Assembly: GCA_035295745.1 (NCBI GenBank)
Contig: DATGIL010000096.1
Span: 36,117-100,116, forward strand
DNA: 64,000 bases
Source of the DNA: JAIQFL01 sp035295745
GTDB taxonomy: Bacteria; Acidobacteriota; Terriglobia; Bryobacterales; Bryobacteraceae
Direction: 5' to 3'
The position numbers and the translations under genes were made by a program. Below the pieces are notes generated by a model. The model was not told where the DNA came from, did not search any database, and worked only from the letters and a program-made list of their open reading frames with translations. Each line of letters begins with the position of its first letter. The stretch's first letter is position 1. Below are positions 54,101-63,876 of this stretch, piece after piece.

Positions 54101-56737
54101 CTAATACTTCCTCAGGAAGTCGATCACGCTGGGCCCCGTCGCCTTCGTCAACGCCGCGCAATTGTCGATTGATTCCAGCACCTGGGCGAGTTGCCGCGGG
54201 CCTCCCGCATACGATTCGATCCGATCTTTAAAGAAGTCGTTCACTTGTTGCCGGCCTGCCGCATCGCAGAAGCCCGTACCCAACGACGGCAGTGATGCAG
54301 CGAAATCTTCCCCCACCTCTCTGGGCAGTTTGGCCAAAATCGCGTCCACATGCTGGTTCAGAAATTCGAATGGGAGACTGCGGGTTTCCCGATACTTCAA
54401 GGGACCGAATAGAAGTGCATAATACGCTTCCCGCGCGTCATAGTTCCCGGTTAAAAAGAGCTCCATGCCCGCGCGCGCCAGAGCCGGATCCGCAAACGAC
54501 CCCAGCGCTCCGAATATCGCCTGCCGGGACCGATGATCCTTCTCCGTCTCGAGCGCCTTCACCAGCGCATCGAAATACGCTCTATCGCCGAATTCCGCGG
54601 CCGTGGAGAGCACCGCGTTGAGCATCGCTGGTTCGACGGCGCTATGATCCTTGAGCCATTCACCCGCTAACTCCCGAGCCTCAACCATCAGAGGCTGCAC
54701 CCGTCCCTGACTGGCCGCGAACGGCACGATCGACTGCCTCATCAGACGCGTGTCTTCACTATCTCCGGCGGCCGAGTGCCAGCCCAGGCTTCGCGCCCTC
54801 TCGCCATAAACATCGCGAATAAACTGGCGCCCCTTGGGCATGAGCTCCTCCGGAACCGTCCGCCCCACCGCCGCCATCGCAATACTCTTCGTCGCCGAAA
54901 CGATCTCGCGCTCCGGAGCCTTGGCGAACTTTGGAACCAACGCCAGCGCGTCTGCCTCCGCCATATCCCCGCTCGCCACCAGTGCATTCACATCCCCCAG
55001 CAGACCCACCTTCTCGGCGAGGGACAATTGATCTGTCCCCGATTGCAGAAGGCGTTCGAGTGTCGCCGGACGATACGCCACCCGATAATATCCGTTTCCG
55101 TCTTCGTTACCCATTACCCAGGCAGGACAGGCCTTTGCCTCCAGCCGCATCGTGCTGCGCGGGTCGCTCAGCAATTCGCATTGATTGTGCACCCGGCCAT
55201 CGGCGTCATACTTCAGGCAGATGGGAATGCGCCAACTCTGCTCCGCCGTGCCTGACGACCCGATCGGCAAATAGCGCTTCTGCGCCAACGCTACCTGCGG
55301 CGCTCCTCCCTCACACCGCAAATCCATCGAAACCACCGGAACCCCCGCCTGATCGAGAAACGTCGAAAAAGCGGGCGCTACGTCTTTTCCGGCAGCCTTG
55401 CTGATCGCCGCCAGGAACTGCGTAGCTGTCGCCACCTTATCCGCATTCTCCTTGAGGTAAAGTTGCACGCCGCTGCGGAATTTTGCGGCGCCAATCCAGG
55501 TTTCGAACATGCGGATCACCGCCGCACCTTTTTGGTACGTAATATCGTCGAACGCGTTCGCGATATCGTCATCCGAAACAATGGGCTGCCGGATCTTGCG
55601 TGTGGCCTTCAGGCTGTCGGTCGACATCGCCCCCAGCCTTTCGTTCACTTCGGTCGTGCCCACGTGCCACTCCGGCTTCCACTGGCCGACGATCTTGCCC
55701 TCCATCCACGTCGCAAATGCTTCGTTCAGCCAGATGTCGTCCCACCAAGCTGTCGTCACCAGGTCGCCGAACCACTGATGGGCCATTTCGTGCGCCGTCA
55801 CAGTCGCGCTACCCCTCTGCCGCGATGGCGTATCTTTCTCGGGCTTTGACAGCAGGTCGCTCTCGCTATACGTGATCAGACCCACGTTCTCCATCGCGAA
55901 ATTACTGAACGGCATCACGATGCTGTCGAGCTTGTCATAAGGATACGGAGTGCCGAAATATGCCTCCAGCAGTTTGAGCTGGGCTGGAATCGAGTCTGCA
56001 ACGAATTTGGTCTGGTCCTTTTTGCCGTGCGTGACGATTACCCGCACCGGTGTGTTGCGCCGGCCGACCTTCCCCAGATCGACGATCTCAAACGGACCCG
56101 CCGCGAATGCCACCAGGTAACTCGGCAGGGGCCGGCTGGGAGCGAACTTCACCAGCTTCATACCATTCCCACCGTCCGACTCCGCGACCTGCGCGGTATT
56201 GGCGAACGCCATCTGGTCTTTCGGCACGCGTAGCGCAATCTCCCACGGCGTTTTGAAGCTCGGCTCGTCAAAACACGGGAAAGCGCGCCGCGCATCCGTC
56301 GGCTCAAACTGGGTATACAGGTACCAACGGTTGTCTTCCTTCATTTGGAAGATACCGGCGCTGCTCTTGCTGCTGATATGCCCTTCGTAGGAAATGTGCA
56401 GCCGAGTTCGCCCCGATGCGACCGGCTTGCCCGTGGATAGTCCCGTAACCTGCGGGTTACCCGGCACCGCCTGGGCAGGCTGGCCGCCGATCGAGGCCTC
56501 ATGGATTGTGAGTTCCAGCGCATTCAGCCAGACGGTATTCTGCGGCTCGCGAATATCGACGTCGACGTCCGCCACGCCGTGAAACGTGTCTTTGCCCGGT
56601 TCCAGGGTCAACTCCACCGAGTAATGACTCGGCACCACGGCATTTCCTAGCCGCAATTTCGGAGCTTCCCCTTCCGCCGCAGCATGAGAAGCACTGCACA
56701 AAACCGCTACGCAACCCAGCATCCCTAAAAAACGCAT
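54101..56737 (-). CDS. Secreted M1-family zinc aminopeptidase
   Basis: The protein has about 878 residues and a signal peptide (MRFLGMLGCVAVLCSASHAAA). The M1 catalytic domain carries FAMENVG (the GAMEN exopeptidase motif with Gly to Phe), the zinc motif HEMAHQW and the downstream Glu in WLNEAFA. In the listed numbering these are about His316, Glu317, His320 and Glu339. A C-terminal helical domain follows, as in ERAP/PepN-like enzymes. It removes N-terminal amino acids from peptides in the periplasm or outside. The ATG at 56737 is preferred over a TTG 6 bases upstream. It is divergent from a small unknown gene. Confidence 0.92.
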   Translation of the reverse strand: MRFLGMLGCVAVLCSASHAAAEGEAPKLRLGNAVVPSHYSVELTLEPGKDTFHGVADVDVDIREPQNTVWLNALELTIHEASIGGQPAQAVPGNPQVTGLSTGKPVASGRTRLHISYEGHISSKSSAGIFQMKEDNRWYLYTQFEPTDARRAFPCFDEPSFKTPWEIALRVPKDQMAFANTAQVAESDGGNGMKLVKFAPSRPLPSYLVAFAAGPFEIVDLGKVGRRNTPVRVIVTHGKKDQTKFVADSIPAQLKLLEAYFGTPYPYDKLDSIVMPFSNFAMENVGLITYSESDLLSKPEKDTPSRQRGSATVTAHEMAHQWFGDLVTTAWWDDIWLNEAFATWMEGKIVGQWKPEWHVGTTEVNERLGAMSTDSLKATRKIRQPIVSDDDIANAFDDITYQKGAAVIRMFETWIGAAKFRSGVQLYLKENADKVATATQFLAAISKAAGKDVAPAFSTFLDQAGVPVVSMDLRCEGGAPQVALAQKRYLPIGSSGTAEQSWRIPICLKYDADGRVHNQCELLSDPRSTMRLEAKACPAWVMGNEDGNGYYRVAYRPATLERLLQSGTDQLSLAEKVGLLGDVNALVASGDMAEADALALVPKFAKAPEREIVSATKSIAMAAVGRTVPEELMPKGRQFIRDVYGERARSLGWHSAAGDSEDTRLMRQSIVPFAASQGRVQPLMVEARELAGEWLKDHSAVEPAMLNAVLSTAAEFGDRAYFDALVKALETEKDHRSRQAIFGALGSFADPALARAGMELFLTGNYDAREAYYALLFGPLKYRETRSLPFEFLNQHVDAILAKLPREVGEDFAASLPSLGTGFCDAAGRQQVNDFFKDRIESYAGGPRQLAQVLESIDNCAALTKATGPSVIDFLRKY

Positions 56738-56860
56738 ATACAATTGTCGACGTATCCCGCTGCGGAATGGTTTTCACACTGTACGAAATTGCTACTCTCC
56801 AGCCGCGATTGGGCTCTCCCGCACGGCAGGCTCCCCGGTTCACGATGTATCATCGACCTC

Positions 56861-57106
56861 GTGAACCGCAATCTGCGTGTCGTCTTTTCGAAAGCGGAGA
56901 GTGGCGCTCCCGTCTACACTGAGATCGCCCACGGTACCTGGATGCTGGGCCGCGAGCCGGTCCTCTCCGGTGAAAGTGTCCCTCCCGAGGTCCTAAAAGG
57001 CCTCGAGAAGCAAACTCCCGCCGCCTGCGACCACGCCAAAGGAACCATCCGCTACGCACGCGCCGAGGTGCTCTACGCGATGGATTTTGAGGCAATCGAC
57101 GATTAA
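56861..57106 (+). CDS. Small protein of unknown function
   Basis: The 81-residue protein starts at a GTG (VNRNLRVVFSKAESG) and ends in YAMDFEAIDD. The composition is protein-like (APVYTEIAHGTWMLGREPVL), but no domain is recognised. The longer upstream frame reads into the promoter region of the M1 gene and is unlikely to be translated. Its stop overlaps the stop of the convergent anchored protein by 4 bases. Confidence 0.6.
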   Translation: MNRNLRVVFSKAESGAPVYTEIAHGTWMLGREPVLSGESVPPEVLKGLEKQTPAACDHAKGTIRYARAEVLYAMDFEAIDD

Positions 57107-57852
57107 CCGCCGCTCTTGGCCACCAACGTCCGTCTCCCAGCCGGCCGCCGCGCCTTTGGTCCCCTGATTTCCCGCAGCCATTGCTTCGACCGCGAATAGT
57201 CGTGGATCAGATTCCTCACCACCGGAAACTCCTGCTGCTGCCGTTCCAAGCCCGACGCCAGTCCTTCGCCCAAATTCACTTCCTCATCGTGTGGACTGGT
57301 AACGATCAGAATCGCCTTCCGCTGGTATACTGACTCCAGTTCCGGCGGACCTCGATACTGTCCCGCATTCAGGGTGAAAACCCGCGTCCGGTCCCGGCTC
57401 TGCACCACCGTTCCCACCCACTCGGCCAGTTGCGTAGCTCTTTGCGCAGCGCGGGCCTCCTCAGGCCGCCTTGCGCCTTCCGAAGAAGCCGTGCCTACGC
57501 AGAATATGTCGCGTGCCCGGTTGATGGCTGCCGCCAAGTCTGCGTCCATCAGAGTCCGGCCATTTGCCAGATCAGTCACGCTATCCAGCTTCCAGGAGAG
57601 CTGCTGACTCAAAACATATACCGTAAACGGCAAGATTCGGTTTTGACTGTCGGCTCCTACAGCCTGGATCTGCGCTTCGACGGTTACTACTTTGGCGGGA
57701 GGCCGGACGACCGGCGACCGGACAGGCTCCGGCTGCCTGACGAACGGCAGCAGTGTCATCACCAGCAACAAAACCAGGATCCACGAAAATGCTCCCGGAA
57801 TGGCGGCCTCCGGACGACGGCCCGTCCCGCGGAATGAGAATCGGTTGCCCAT
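57103..57852 (-). CDS. Membrane-anchored periplasmic protein of unknown function
   Basis: The 249-residue protein has one membrane span at about 19-39 (IPGAFSWILVLLLVMTLLPF) and an extracytoplasmic domain. The conserved-looking ARDIFCVGTASSEGARRPEE and RAAQRATQLAEWVGT segments resemble the end of OmpA-like peptidoglycan-binding domains (GxxSxEG followed by a helix), but the match is weak. It ends in a basic tail (RGPKARRPAGRRTLVAK). It is convergent with the small unknown gene and divergent from the PqaA-like gene. I give no function. Confidence 0.65.
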   Translation of the reverse strand: MGNRFSFRGTGRRPEAAIPGAFSWILVLLLVMTLLPFVRQPEPVRSPVVRPPAKVVTVEAQIQAVGADSQNRILPFTVYVLSQQLSWKLDSVTDLANGRTLMDADLAAAINRARDIFCVGTASSEGARRPEEARAAQRATQLAEWVGTVVQSRDRTRVFTLNAGQYRGPPELESVYQRKAILIVTSPHDEEVNLGEGLASGLERQQQEFPVVRNLIHDYSRSKQWLREIRGPKARRPAGRRTLVAKSGG

Positions 57853-58013
57853 TTGCCTGTTCAGTCACCGCCTTTTTTCCCGGCGACCACTCGCGCTCCT
57901 GCGGGGCTTATCGGTCAAAAAGCGCGATCTCATGAGGCTTATCGGAGACACCCGAAGCCAAATTTGACTTTTTTCGAATCCGCGCCGACCTCCTTTCGCA
58001 TAAAGTGTTAGGT

Positions 58014-59396
58014 ATGCTTCCAAACCGCCTTCGCCAGGTTGCGATCCTCGCGGCGCTCTCTACCCTCTCCCTTTTCGCGGCAGACACCGCGCTTGACCGC
58101 TACGTCAAGCAGCCCGATCCCACCTACAGCTACAAAATTGTCGATACCGTTCACGGCGCCGGCTTCACCTCCTTCATCGTCGAGCTGACCTCGCAGACAT
58201 GGCGAAAACCAACCGAGGTCGACCGCACGGTTTGGAAGCACTGGCTCACGATTGTGAAACCCGACCAGGTGGAAGGCACCACGGGCTACCTGTTCATCAC
58301 CGGCGGATCCACTAAGGACAAAGCCCCCAACGGCATGAACGCAACCTATACCGAGATCGCGCTGACCACTCACTCCGTGGCCGCCGAGTTGCAGGACGTT
58401 CCCAACGAGCCGCTTACCTTTGCCGACGACCCCAAGCCGCGCTCCGAAGACGGCATCATCGCCTACACCTGGCTCAAATTCCTGAAGGGCGGCGACGATA
58501 CCTGGCCCCTGCGCCTCCCCATGACCAAGGCCGCGGTCCGCGCCCTAGACACCATCACGGCCGTGATGGCGTCGCCCGAAGCCGGCGGAGTCAAGGTCGA
58601 GAAATTCGTGGTTTCCGGCGGATCCAAGCGCGGCTGGACCACCTGGACCACGGCGGCGGTCGACCATCGCGTCGCAGCCATCATTCCCGCCTCCATCGAC
58701 CTGTTGAACCTGGAGAAATCCTTCGAGCACCACTACCGCGTCTACGGCTTCTGGGCGCCCGCCGTTAAGGATTACGAGCAGGCCGGCATCATGGACTGGT
58801 CGGGCACACCGGAGTATCGCAAGCTCCTTGAAATCGAGGAGCCCTACAGTTATCGCGAGCGGCTCACGATGCCGAAGTTCATGATCTACGCCGCGGGAGA
58901 CCAGTTTTTCCTGCCCGACTCCTCGCGTTTCTACCTCGACGACCTGCGCGGCGAAAAGTATTTGCGCTACGTTCCCAACGCCGACCACAGTCTTCGCAAT
59001 ACCGACGCGCGCGAAAGCATGCTGGCCTACTACCAGGCATTCCTCACCGGAACGCCGCGCCCGCGCTTCACCTGGGATTTCGAATCCAACGGCGATATCC
59101 GCGTCAACACTAAAGATAAGCCCACCGCCGTGAAACTCTGGCAGGCGAACAATCCGGAGCACCGCGATTTCCGCCTCGAGTCCTTAGGGCCCAAATATCA
59201 GGGCTCCGACGTCGAAGAGAAAAGCCCCGGCGTATACGTGGCACATGTCGCCAAACCGGAAAAAGGCTGGACTGCCTACTTCGTCGAGATGACTTATCCC
59301 AGCGGGGGCAAGTACCCCTTCAAATTCACCACCGCCGTCCGCGTCTCTCCCGACACGGAGCCTTTCCCGCCGTATCAACCGAAGAAGGTGAAGTAA
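58014..59396 (+). CDS. PqaA-like (PhoPQ-activated pathogenicity-related) alpha/beta hydrolase
   Basis: The 460-residue secreted protein has a signal peptide (MLPNRLRQVAILAALSTLSL) and resembles the PhoPQ-related family. Matching motifs are WKHWLTIVKPDQV, ATYTEIALTTHSVAAELQDV, the nucleophile region VVSGGSKRGWTTW, DHRVAAIIPASIDLLNL and the PNADHSL region that may hold the catalytic His. In the family the enzymatic role is not settled. A GTG 9 bases upstream is an alternative start. It is divergent from the anchored protein gene and convergent with the large kinase gene; about 250 bases after it show nothing clear. Confidence 0.85.
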   Translation: MLPNRLRQVAILAALSTLSLFAADTALDRYVKQPDPTYSYKIVDTVHGAGFTSFIVELTSQTWRKPTEVDRTVWKHWLTIVKPDQVEGTTGYLFITGGSTKDKAPNGMNATYTEIALTTHSVAAELQDVPNEPLTFADDPKPRSEDGIIAYTWLKFLKGGDDTWPLRLPMTKAAVRALDTITAVMASPEAGGVKVEKFVVSGGSKRGWTTWTTAAVDHRVAAIIPASIDLLNLEKSFEHHYRVYGFWAPAVKDYEQAGIMDWSGTPEYRKLLEIEEPYSYRERLTMPKFMIYAAGDQFFLPDSSRFYLDDLRGEKYLRYVPNADHSLRNTDARESMLAYYQAFLTGTPRPRFTWDFESNGDIRVNTKDKPTAVKLWQANNPEHRDFRLESLGPKYQGSDVEEKSPGVYVAHVAKPEKGWTAYFVEMTYPSGGKYPFKFTTAVRVSPDTEPFPPYQPKKVK

Positions 59397-59649
59397 CCGC
59401 GGCGCTGCTCGCACAACTACGGAATTTCCCCATTTGGGAATCCTGTGGAACGCCTGCTGCTTTCCAGTGATCGGCGCAGCGCGAATTCTTGATTCGAAAG
59501 ACCTCTACGTCGTCCGTGTGTTTCTTGAGGACGGTATGTTCATTGGCGCGGAGAGGGCACGCCATACGTCGGGACTCCGCGTATCGCTCAGGCACTAGCC
59601 ATTTGGTCTTGAGGCGTCTGCGGGCAGCGCGAACACCCCGCGCCCCAAC

Positions 59650-62600
59650 TCACCGCACTCGAGTGATCCGCACATACACCGCCGTTGCCGATTTCGCCTC
59701 GAAGGTCACCCTCTCCTCACCCTTCGCACCTGTAACAGTCAGTTCGTGCGCGCCAGGAATCAGGTCTTTTATCTCCATCCCCTGCTTCGCTTCCTGCGCT
59801 TTCCCGTCCAGCGCGATCTTGAGATTTGCGTCGCTGGCGTACCACTCGGCCGCATTCCCTGACACCACCACTACGAACACCCGCAACCCCTTGGCTTGAA
59901 TCGGAGCAGTAACCTTCGGACTGGCGCCCTCCGCTACATCCAGAATCACCGAAGCCTGCAACTCGCCGCTCTGTATCGACAACTCGTGCGTGCCCTGAAT
60001 CAGCGATTGCACCTTAGCGACACCGTCCTGAATGGTGCCCGCTGGAGTTCCGTCCACCATCACCGAACCCGAAGGAAGATCCGACGAGAGATTGACCAGC
60101 GGAGCGGCGGGGCTCATCGGCAGATCGATAGCACCGGGTGCGCCCTTTTCCGGCGAGACCGTGAACGTCGCCGAGGCCGGCAGAAAACCGGCCATCAGCG
60201 CTTCGGCCTGATAGGTACCCGGCTCCAGCGACAAGTCGCACTGCGATACGCCACAGGGCTTCCCATTGACCTTGATCTGCGCACCCAATCGCGAAAGCAG
60301 GCTGACCCGATACTGGACCGGCGCGCCCAATTTCGGCCTTCGATTTCGAGTGACCAGGCTCACCACCGTCAAAACAATCAAGATCGCAGCCACGCCGAGC
60401 AAGCCGTAGACACTCTTCCTGATCGTGGCCGTCGATACATCAGGAATCGGAATGCCCGCTCGCGGCTTGGCCGCCAAGGGCACCGGCGCGGCCGGCTCGA
60501 CGGCTTCAACCTTCACGGGCTCCGCTGCCTCGACTGGTGGCAGTTCCGGACTGACCGGCGGTATCGGTGGAGGGGCAGGGGGAGGGGGAGGCGGAGGCGC
60601 CGCAGACTTGGGAGCGCTCGGCATGCACTGGATTCGCGTTTCCGTCACGATCGGCGCAGCAGGCGGAGGCGCGTCCAGGTGTTCCGCATCCAGACATCGC
60701 TCCGCAATCCGGCTTGCCAGGCCCTCCGCTGCGGGACAACCGGGTTCGAGTTGCAGGGCTTCCCGCAGCAAGTCCGCTGCCGCATTGCAATCGGTATCCA
60801 CGACTCGCCGTCCGCGATCCAGCAGCCAGTTCACCAGAACCGTGCGGATAACGATGTTGCGCGGATCGAGCTGGTTTGCTTGCCGTAACAACCCGATGCC
60901 GTTCTCAAACGAGCCCGCCTCCCCAATTTCTTGTGCCGCCTCCAGGAATTCGAGGGCCCTGTGGGCCCGCCTTTGATTCTGGTCCGCAAGCGCCAGCAAC
61001 TCCGCGAACCGAGGGTCTTCCGGAAACTCCGCGGACGCATCCTGCGACATCAACCGGGCACGCTCGTAATCGCCATCTTCGAGGTATTTCGAGATCTGCT
61101 CCACCAGGCGATTTCGCGAAGATTCCCTCACCTGCCGGTCGCGTAGCTTCATGAGCCGCGGAATCTCGAACGACAGTTCCGGATGTTCGCTGTGAATCGA
61201 CTTCAAGATCTGCCACTGCTCGAGAGCCTCATTGATCTGCCCTCGCTCCTCGAAAAAGCGGGCCTTCTCGACAATCGAATTGAGCAGGCCGCGCTTGTCT
61301 CTTACGGAGCGTAGCGCACCTTCGAAATGCGGCTCGTTGGGAAACAGCCTCAGAGCTTCCAGTAAAATGCCCATGCGGCGATCGAGATCGGGCTCCGCCT
61401 GGACCCGCCGGTCCGTTTCGGCAATCGCAGCAGACACCCTCTGGCGCTGATGATTCTCTACGTCGAACAGCAGGGCTTGAAACAGCGCATGATTCGGGTA
61501 CTTGGCAAGATACTGACGCGCGATCGACAGGGCTTTCGCAGAGTCGTCCGCTGCCAGCGCGCAGCGAGCCTCTTCGTAGGCATTCTTCTGTGCGTTGTGC
61601 TCGGTGCTAACCAGATTGAAGAAGTTCTGATAGATGGCGCTCCGGCTCGGGTCGCTGTCGGGATGTTCGCGATCGAGCCCGATCAGAATCTCGAGCCGGC
61701 TCAAAGCCGAGGTGACCTCGCCTTTCTCCCAAGACTGCCTGGCAGAATCGTACACGCGCGACTTGTCTTCCCGAATCCGGGAAAGTTCCTGTTCCTGCCG
61801 CCCCACCTCGGACAATAAGGCAAGGGCCGCGGTATCGTTAGGGCGCGCCTGCAGAACATTGTCTAGAGCCTCACGCGCCTGCCGGAACGCAAGGTTCTCG
61901 AGATGCAGACGGGCCAGGTCGATCCACTCCGAAATCTTATTCTCGCGGCGCTTTTTCTCCACCTGGCTCTGCAGCAGCATGGCATCGGCGTCGCTGGGAT
62001 CGATTTCCAGCGCCTCCTGGATCTTGAGCAGCGCCAGCGGGTACTCCGTGGCCTCGTAGAAGCGCCTGGCGCTTTCTAGAAGCTGGCGGATTCTTGCCTG
62101 CCGAACGGCCCCGTCCACCTGGCTTCGCAGCAACGCGATCTCCTCGTCCAGATGCCCTTCGCCCTCCAGCTCCCCTAGCACCTCGCACGCAAACCCGTAA
62201 TCGCCCTGCTCAAATGCGCGGGTAGCCCGCTCCAGGCGGGCCTTGACTTTGGCAGGGTCGAACCATTCGAGCGGTTCGTTGCGCGCCGCCTTCTGTAGCG
62301 CCTCGGCAAATTCGAGCATGTTCCCAAAACGATGACGCGGCTGCTTGGCCATCGCCTTCGCGATCACCATGCTGATGGAGTAATTCACCTCACGATTCAG
62401 CGAGGAAACCGGAGGCGGGTTGAATCGCTGAATGGCCTCGATCGTCTGGTCTTCATTGCCCTGAAACGGACGCTTGCGTGTGAGCGCGTGATAGGTCACC
62501 ACACCTAACGAGAAGAGATCGGAAAGAGGCGTGGGCGGCTTGCGCCCGAACTGCTCGGGCGCCATGTAGGGATATGTCCCACGCATGGTATTCGTGTCTT

Positions 62601-63093
62601 TGGTCGAGGCGCCAAGCGCCAGGCCAAAGTCGATGACCTTGACCGAGTTGTCTTCCATCACGAAGATGTTGCTGGGCTTGACATCGCGGTGCACGAGCCC
62701 CTGCTGGTGCGCCGCATGCAGGCCGCGGCACGCCTGTTCGATGATTCCCAGGGCTCCGGCAACGCTGCGCCGCGGGCTACCATCACGGATGAGGCGGTCC
62801 AGTGTGACGCCCGGGAGCAGCGGCATCACGAAGAACGGCTTCTTCATCCCCTCGTTTTCAAACTCGCCAATGTCGTAGATGCTGATGACATTGGGGTGCA
62901 CCATGTTGGCCAACAAGTTCCACTCGTTCTCGAACATGGCCATAGTCTCGGCGTCGAAATCGAGAATGGTCTTCAGCGCTACTTCGCGCTGCATCAGGCA
63001 GTCGAACGCGGCATAGACGACACCCATGCCGCCTTCGCCGAGAATTCGACGGAGCTCGTAACGCTCTTCGAGTTGTGTACGTTTCAGCCCCAC
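59650..63093 (-). CDS. Giant Ser/Thr kinase with tetratricopeptide-like region, one membrane span and PEGA-like C-terminus
   Basis: The protein has 1147 residues. The kinase domain (about 10-275) has Lys41 (EVALK), HRDVKPSN (136-143) with catalytic Asp137, and DFG (155-157), so it should be active. Residues ~290-820 are tetratricopeptide-like helical repeats (for example ARRFYEATEYPLALLKIQEA and FRQAREALDNVLQARPNDTA). A proline-rich linker (PPPPPPPAPPPIPP) precedes a membrane helix (YGLLGVAAILIVLTVVSLV). The ~200 C-terminal residues carry PEGA-like beta motifs (GSVMVDGTPAGTIQDGV). The kinase thus lies inside the cell and PEGA domains outside, a receptor layout. It starts with GTG and has no obvious ribosome site. 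Confidence 0.9.
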   Translation of the reverse strand: MGLKRTQLEERYELRRILGEGGMGVVYAAFDCLMQREVALKTILDFDAETMAMFENEWNLLANMVHPNVISIYDIGEFENEGMKKPFFVMPLLPGVTLDRLIRDGSPRRSVAGALGIIEQACRGLHAAHQQGLVHRDVKPSNIFVMEDNSVKVIDFGLALGASTKDTNTMRGTYPYMAPEQFGRKPPTPLSDLFSLGVVTYHALTRKRPFQGNEDQTIEAIQRFNPPPVSSLNREVNYSISMVIAKAMAKQPRHRFGNMLEFAEALQKAARNEPLEWFDPAKVKARLERATRAFEQGDYGFACEVLGELEGEGHLDEEIALLRSQVDGAVRQARIRQLLESARRFYEATEYPLALLKIQEALEIDPSDADAMLLQSQVEKKRRENKISEWIDLARLHLENLAFRQAREALDNVLQARPNDTAALALLSEVGRQEQELSRIREDKSRVYDSARQSWEKGEVTSALSRLEILIGLDREHPDSDPSRSAIYQNFFNLVSTEHNAQKNAYEEARCALAADDSAKALSIARQYLAKYPNHALFQALLFDVENHQRQRVSAAIAETDRRVQAEPDLDRRMGILLEALRLFPNEPHFEGALRSVRDKRGLLNSIVEKARFFEERGQINEALEQWQILKSIHSEHPELSFEIPRLMKLRDRQVRESSRNRLVEQISKYLEDGDYERARLMSQDASAEFPEDPRFAELLALADQNQRRAHRALEFLEAAQEIGEAGSFENGIGLLRQANQLDPRNIVIRTVLVNWLLDRGRRVVDTDCNAAADLLREALQLEPGCPAAEGLASRIAERCLDAEHLDAPPPAAPIVTETRIQCMPSAPKSAAPPPPPPPAPPPIPPVSPELPPVEAAEPVKVEAVEPAAPVPLAAKPRAGIPIPDVSTATIRKSVYGLLGVAAILIVLTVVSLVTRNRRPKLGAPVQYRVSLLSRLGAQIKVNGKPCGVSQCDLSLEPGTYQAEALMAGFLPASATFTVSPEKGAPGAIDLPMSPAAPLVNLSSDLPSGSVMVDGTPAGTIQDGVAKVQSLIQGTHELSIQSGELQASVILDVAEGASPKVTAPIQAKGLRVFVVVVSGNAAEWYASDANLKIALDGKAQEAKQGMEIKDLIPGAHELTVTGAKGEERVTFEAKSATAVYVRITRVR

Positions 63094-63434
63094 GCACCAT
63101 GGATTATCCTACATCGCCGTGGCTTCGGCGCTTGGCAAGAGTGCTCCGGTAGGGTGCGGTAGAACCCGCCCACGACGGGAACGGGACCCGAAACCAGACG
63201 AGGCGGTATATCCCCAGCTTTTGGTGCGCCTGTTTCCAACAGTGTTCCCGTTCGCGGACACGCTATGGAAAACTTCGACGCGTGGTCATGTTCCCGGACG
63301 ACGGCCATCCCGATCTGGATGGCAGCGGGACGAGATTGTGCTCTGGGACGAAAGCGCATGTGGACCCGATTCGCAATCCTGATGACAGCGACTCCAACTA
63401 CCGGAGCCAGCACTCACCAATCATGAGACGGTGG
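63094..63434. other. Region upstream of the large kinase without a recognisable gene
   Basis: The 341 bases between the kinase start and the tandem repeats contain several unremarkable short frames on both strands but no supported gene. The kinase promoter must lie here, but I did not find a clear consensus. Confidence 0.45.
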
Positions 63435-63850
63435 CGCTCCCTCACGGTCGCGGCTCGTTGCGGGCCGGGCGCGTATGCAAGCCATGCCCGATCCCCCGAA
63501 AAATCACTCCCTTACGGTCGCGGCTCGTTGCGGGCCGGGCGCGTATGCAAGCCATCCGATCGCCCGAAGAATCGCTCCCTCACGGTCGCGGCTCGTTGCG
63601 AGCCGCGCGCGTATGCAAGCCATGCCCGAATCGCCCGAAAAATCACTCCCTTACGGTCGCGGCTCGTTGCGGGCCGCGCGCGTATGCAAGCCATGCCCGA
63701 ATCGCCCGAAAAATCACTCCCTCACGGTCGCGGCTCGTTGTGAGCCGCGCGCGGATGCAAGCCATGCCCGAATCGCCCGAAAAATCACTCCCTCACGGTC
63801 GCGGCTCGTTGCGGGCCGCGCGCGTATGCAAGCCATGCCCGGATTTTTCA
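63435..63850. repeat. Tandem array of six 68-71 bp units with a REP-like hairpin in each
   Basis: Units start at 63435, 63505, 63573, 63644, 63715 and 63786 with CRCTCCCTYACGGTCGCGG. Each holds a hairpin CGCGGCTCG-TTG-CGRGCCGCG (perfect in unit 3, wobble or variant in the others; units 1 and 2 change the last bases to GGGCG), then CGTATGCAAGCCAT and CCGAAAAAT. Periods of 68-71 bp are not a multiple of 3, so this is not a repeated protein. The array closes with GGATTTTTCACAGCTTCTC. Confidence 0.8.
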
Positions 63851-63876
63851 CAGCTTCTCACCTCGACTTTATCCAA

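Noticed and set aside
63435..63850. CRISPR array
   Set aside because: The 68-71 bp units are similar over their full length, so there are no unique spacers, and no cas genes are present.
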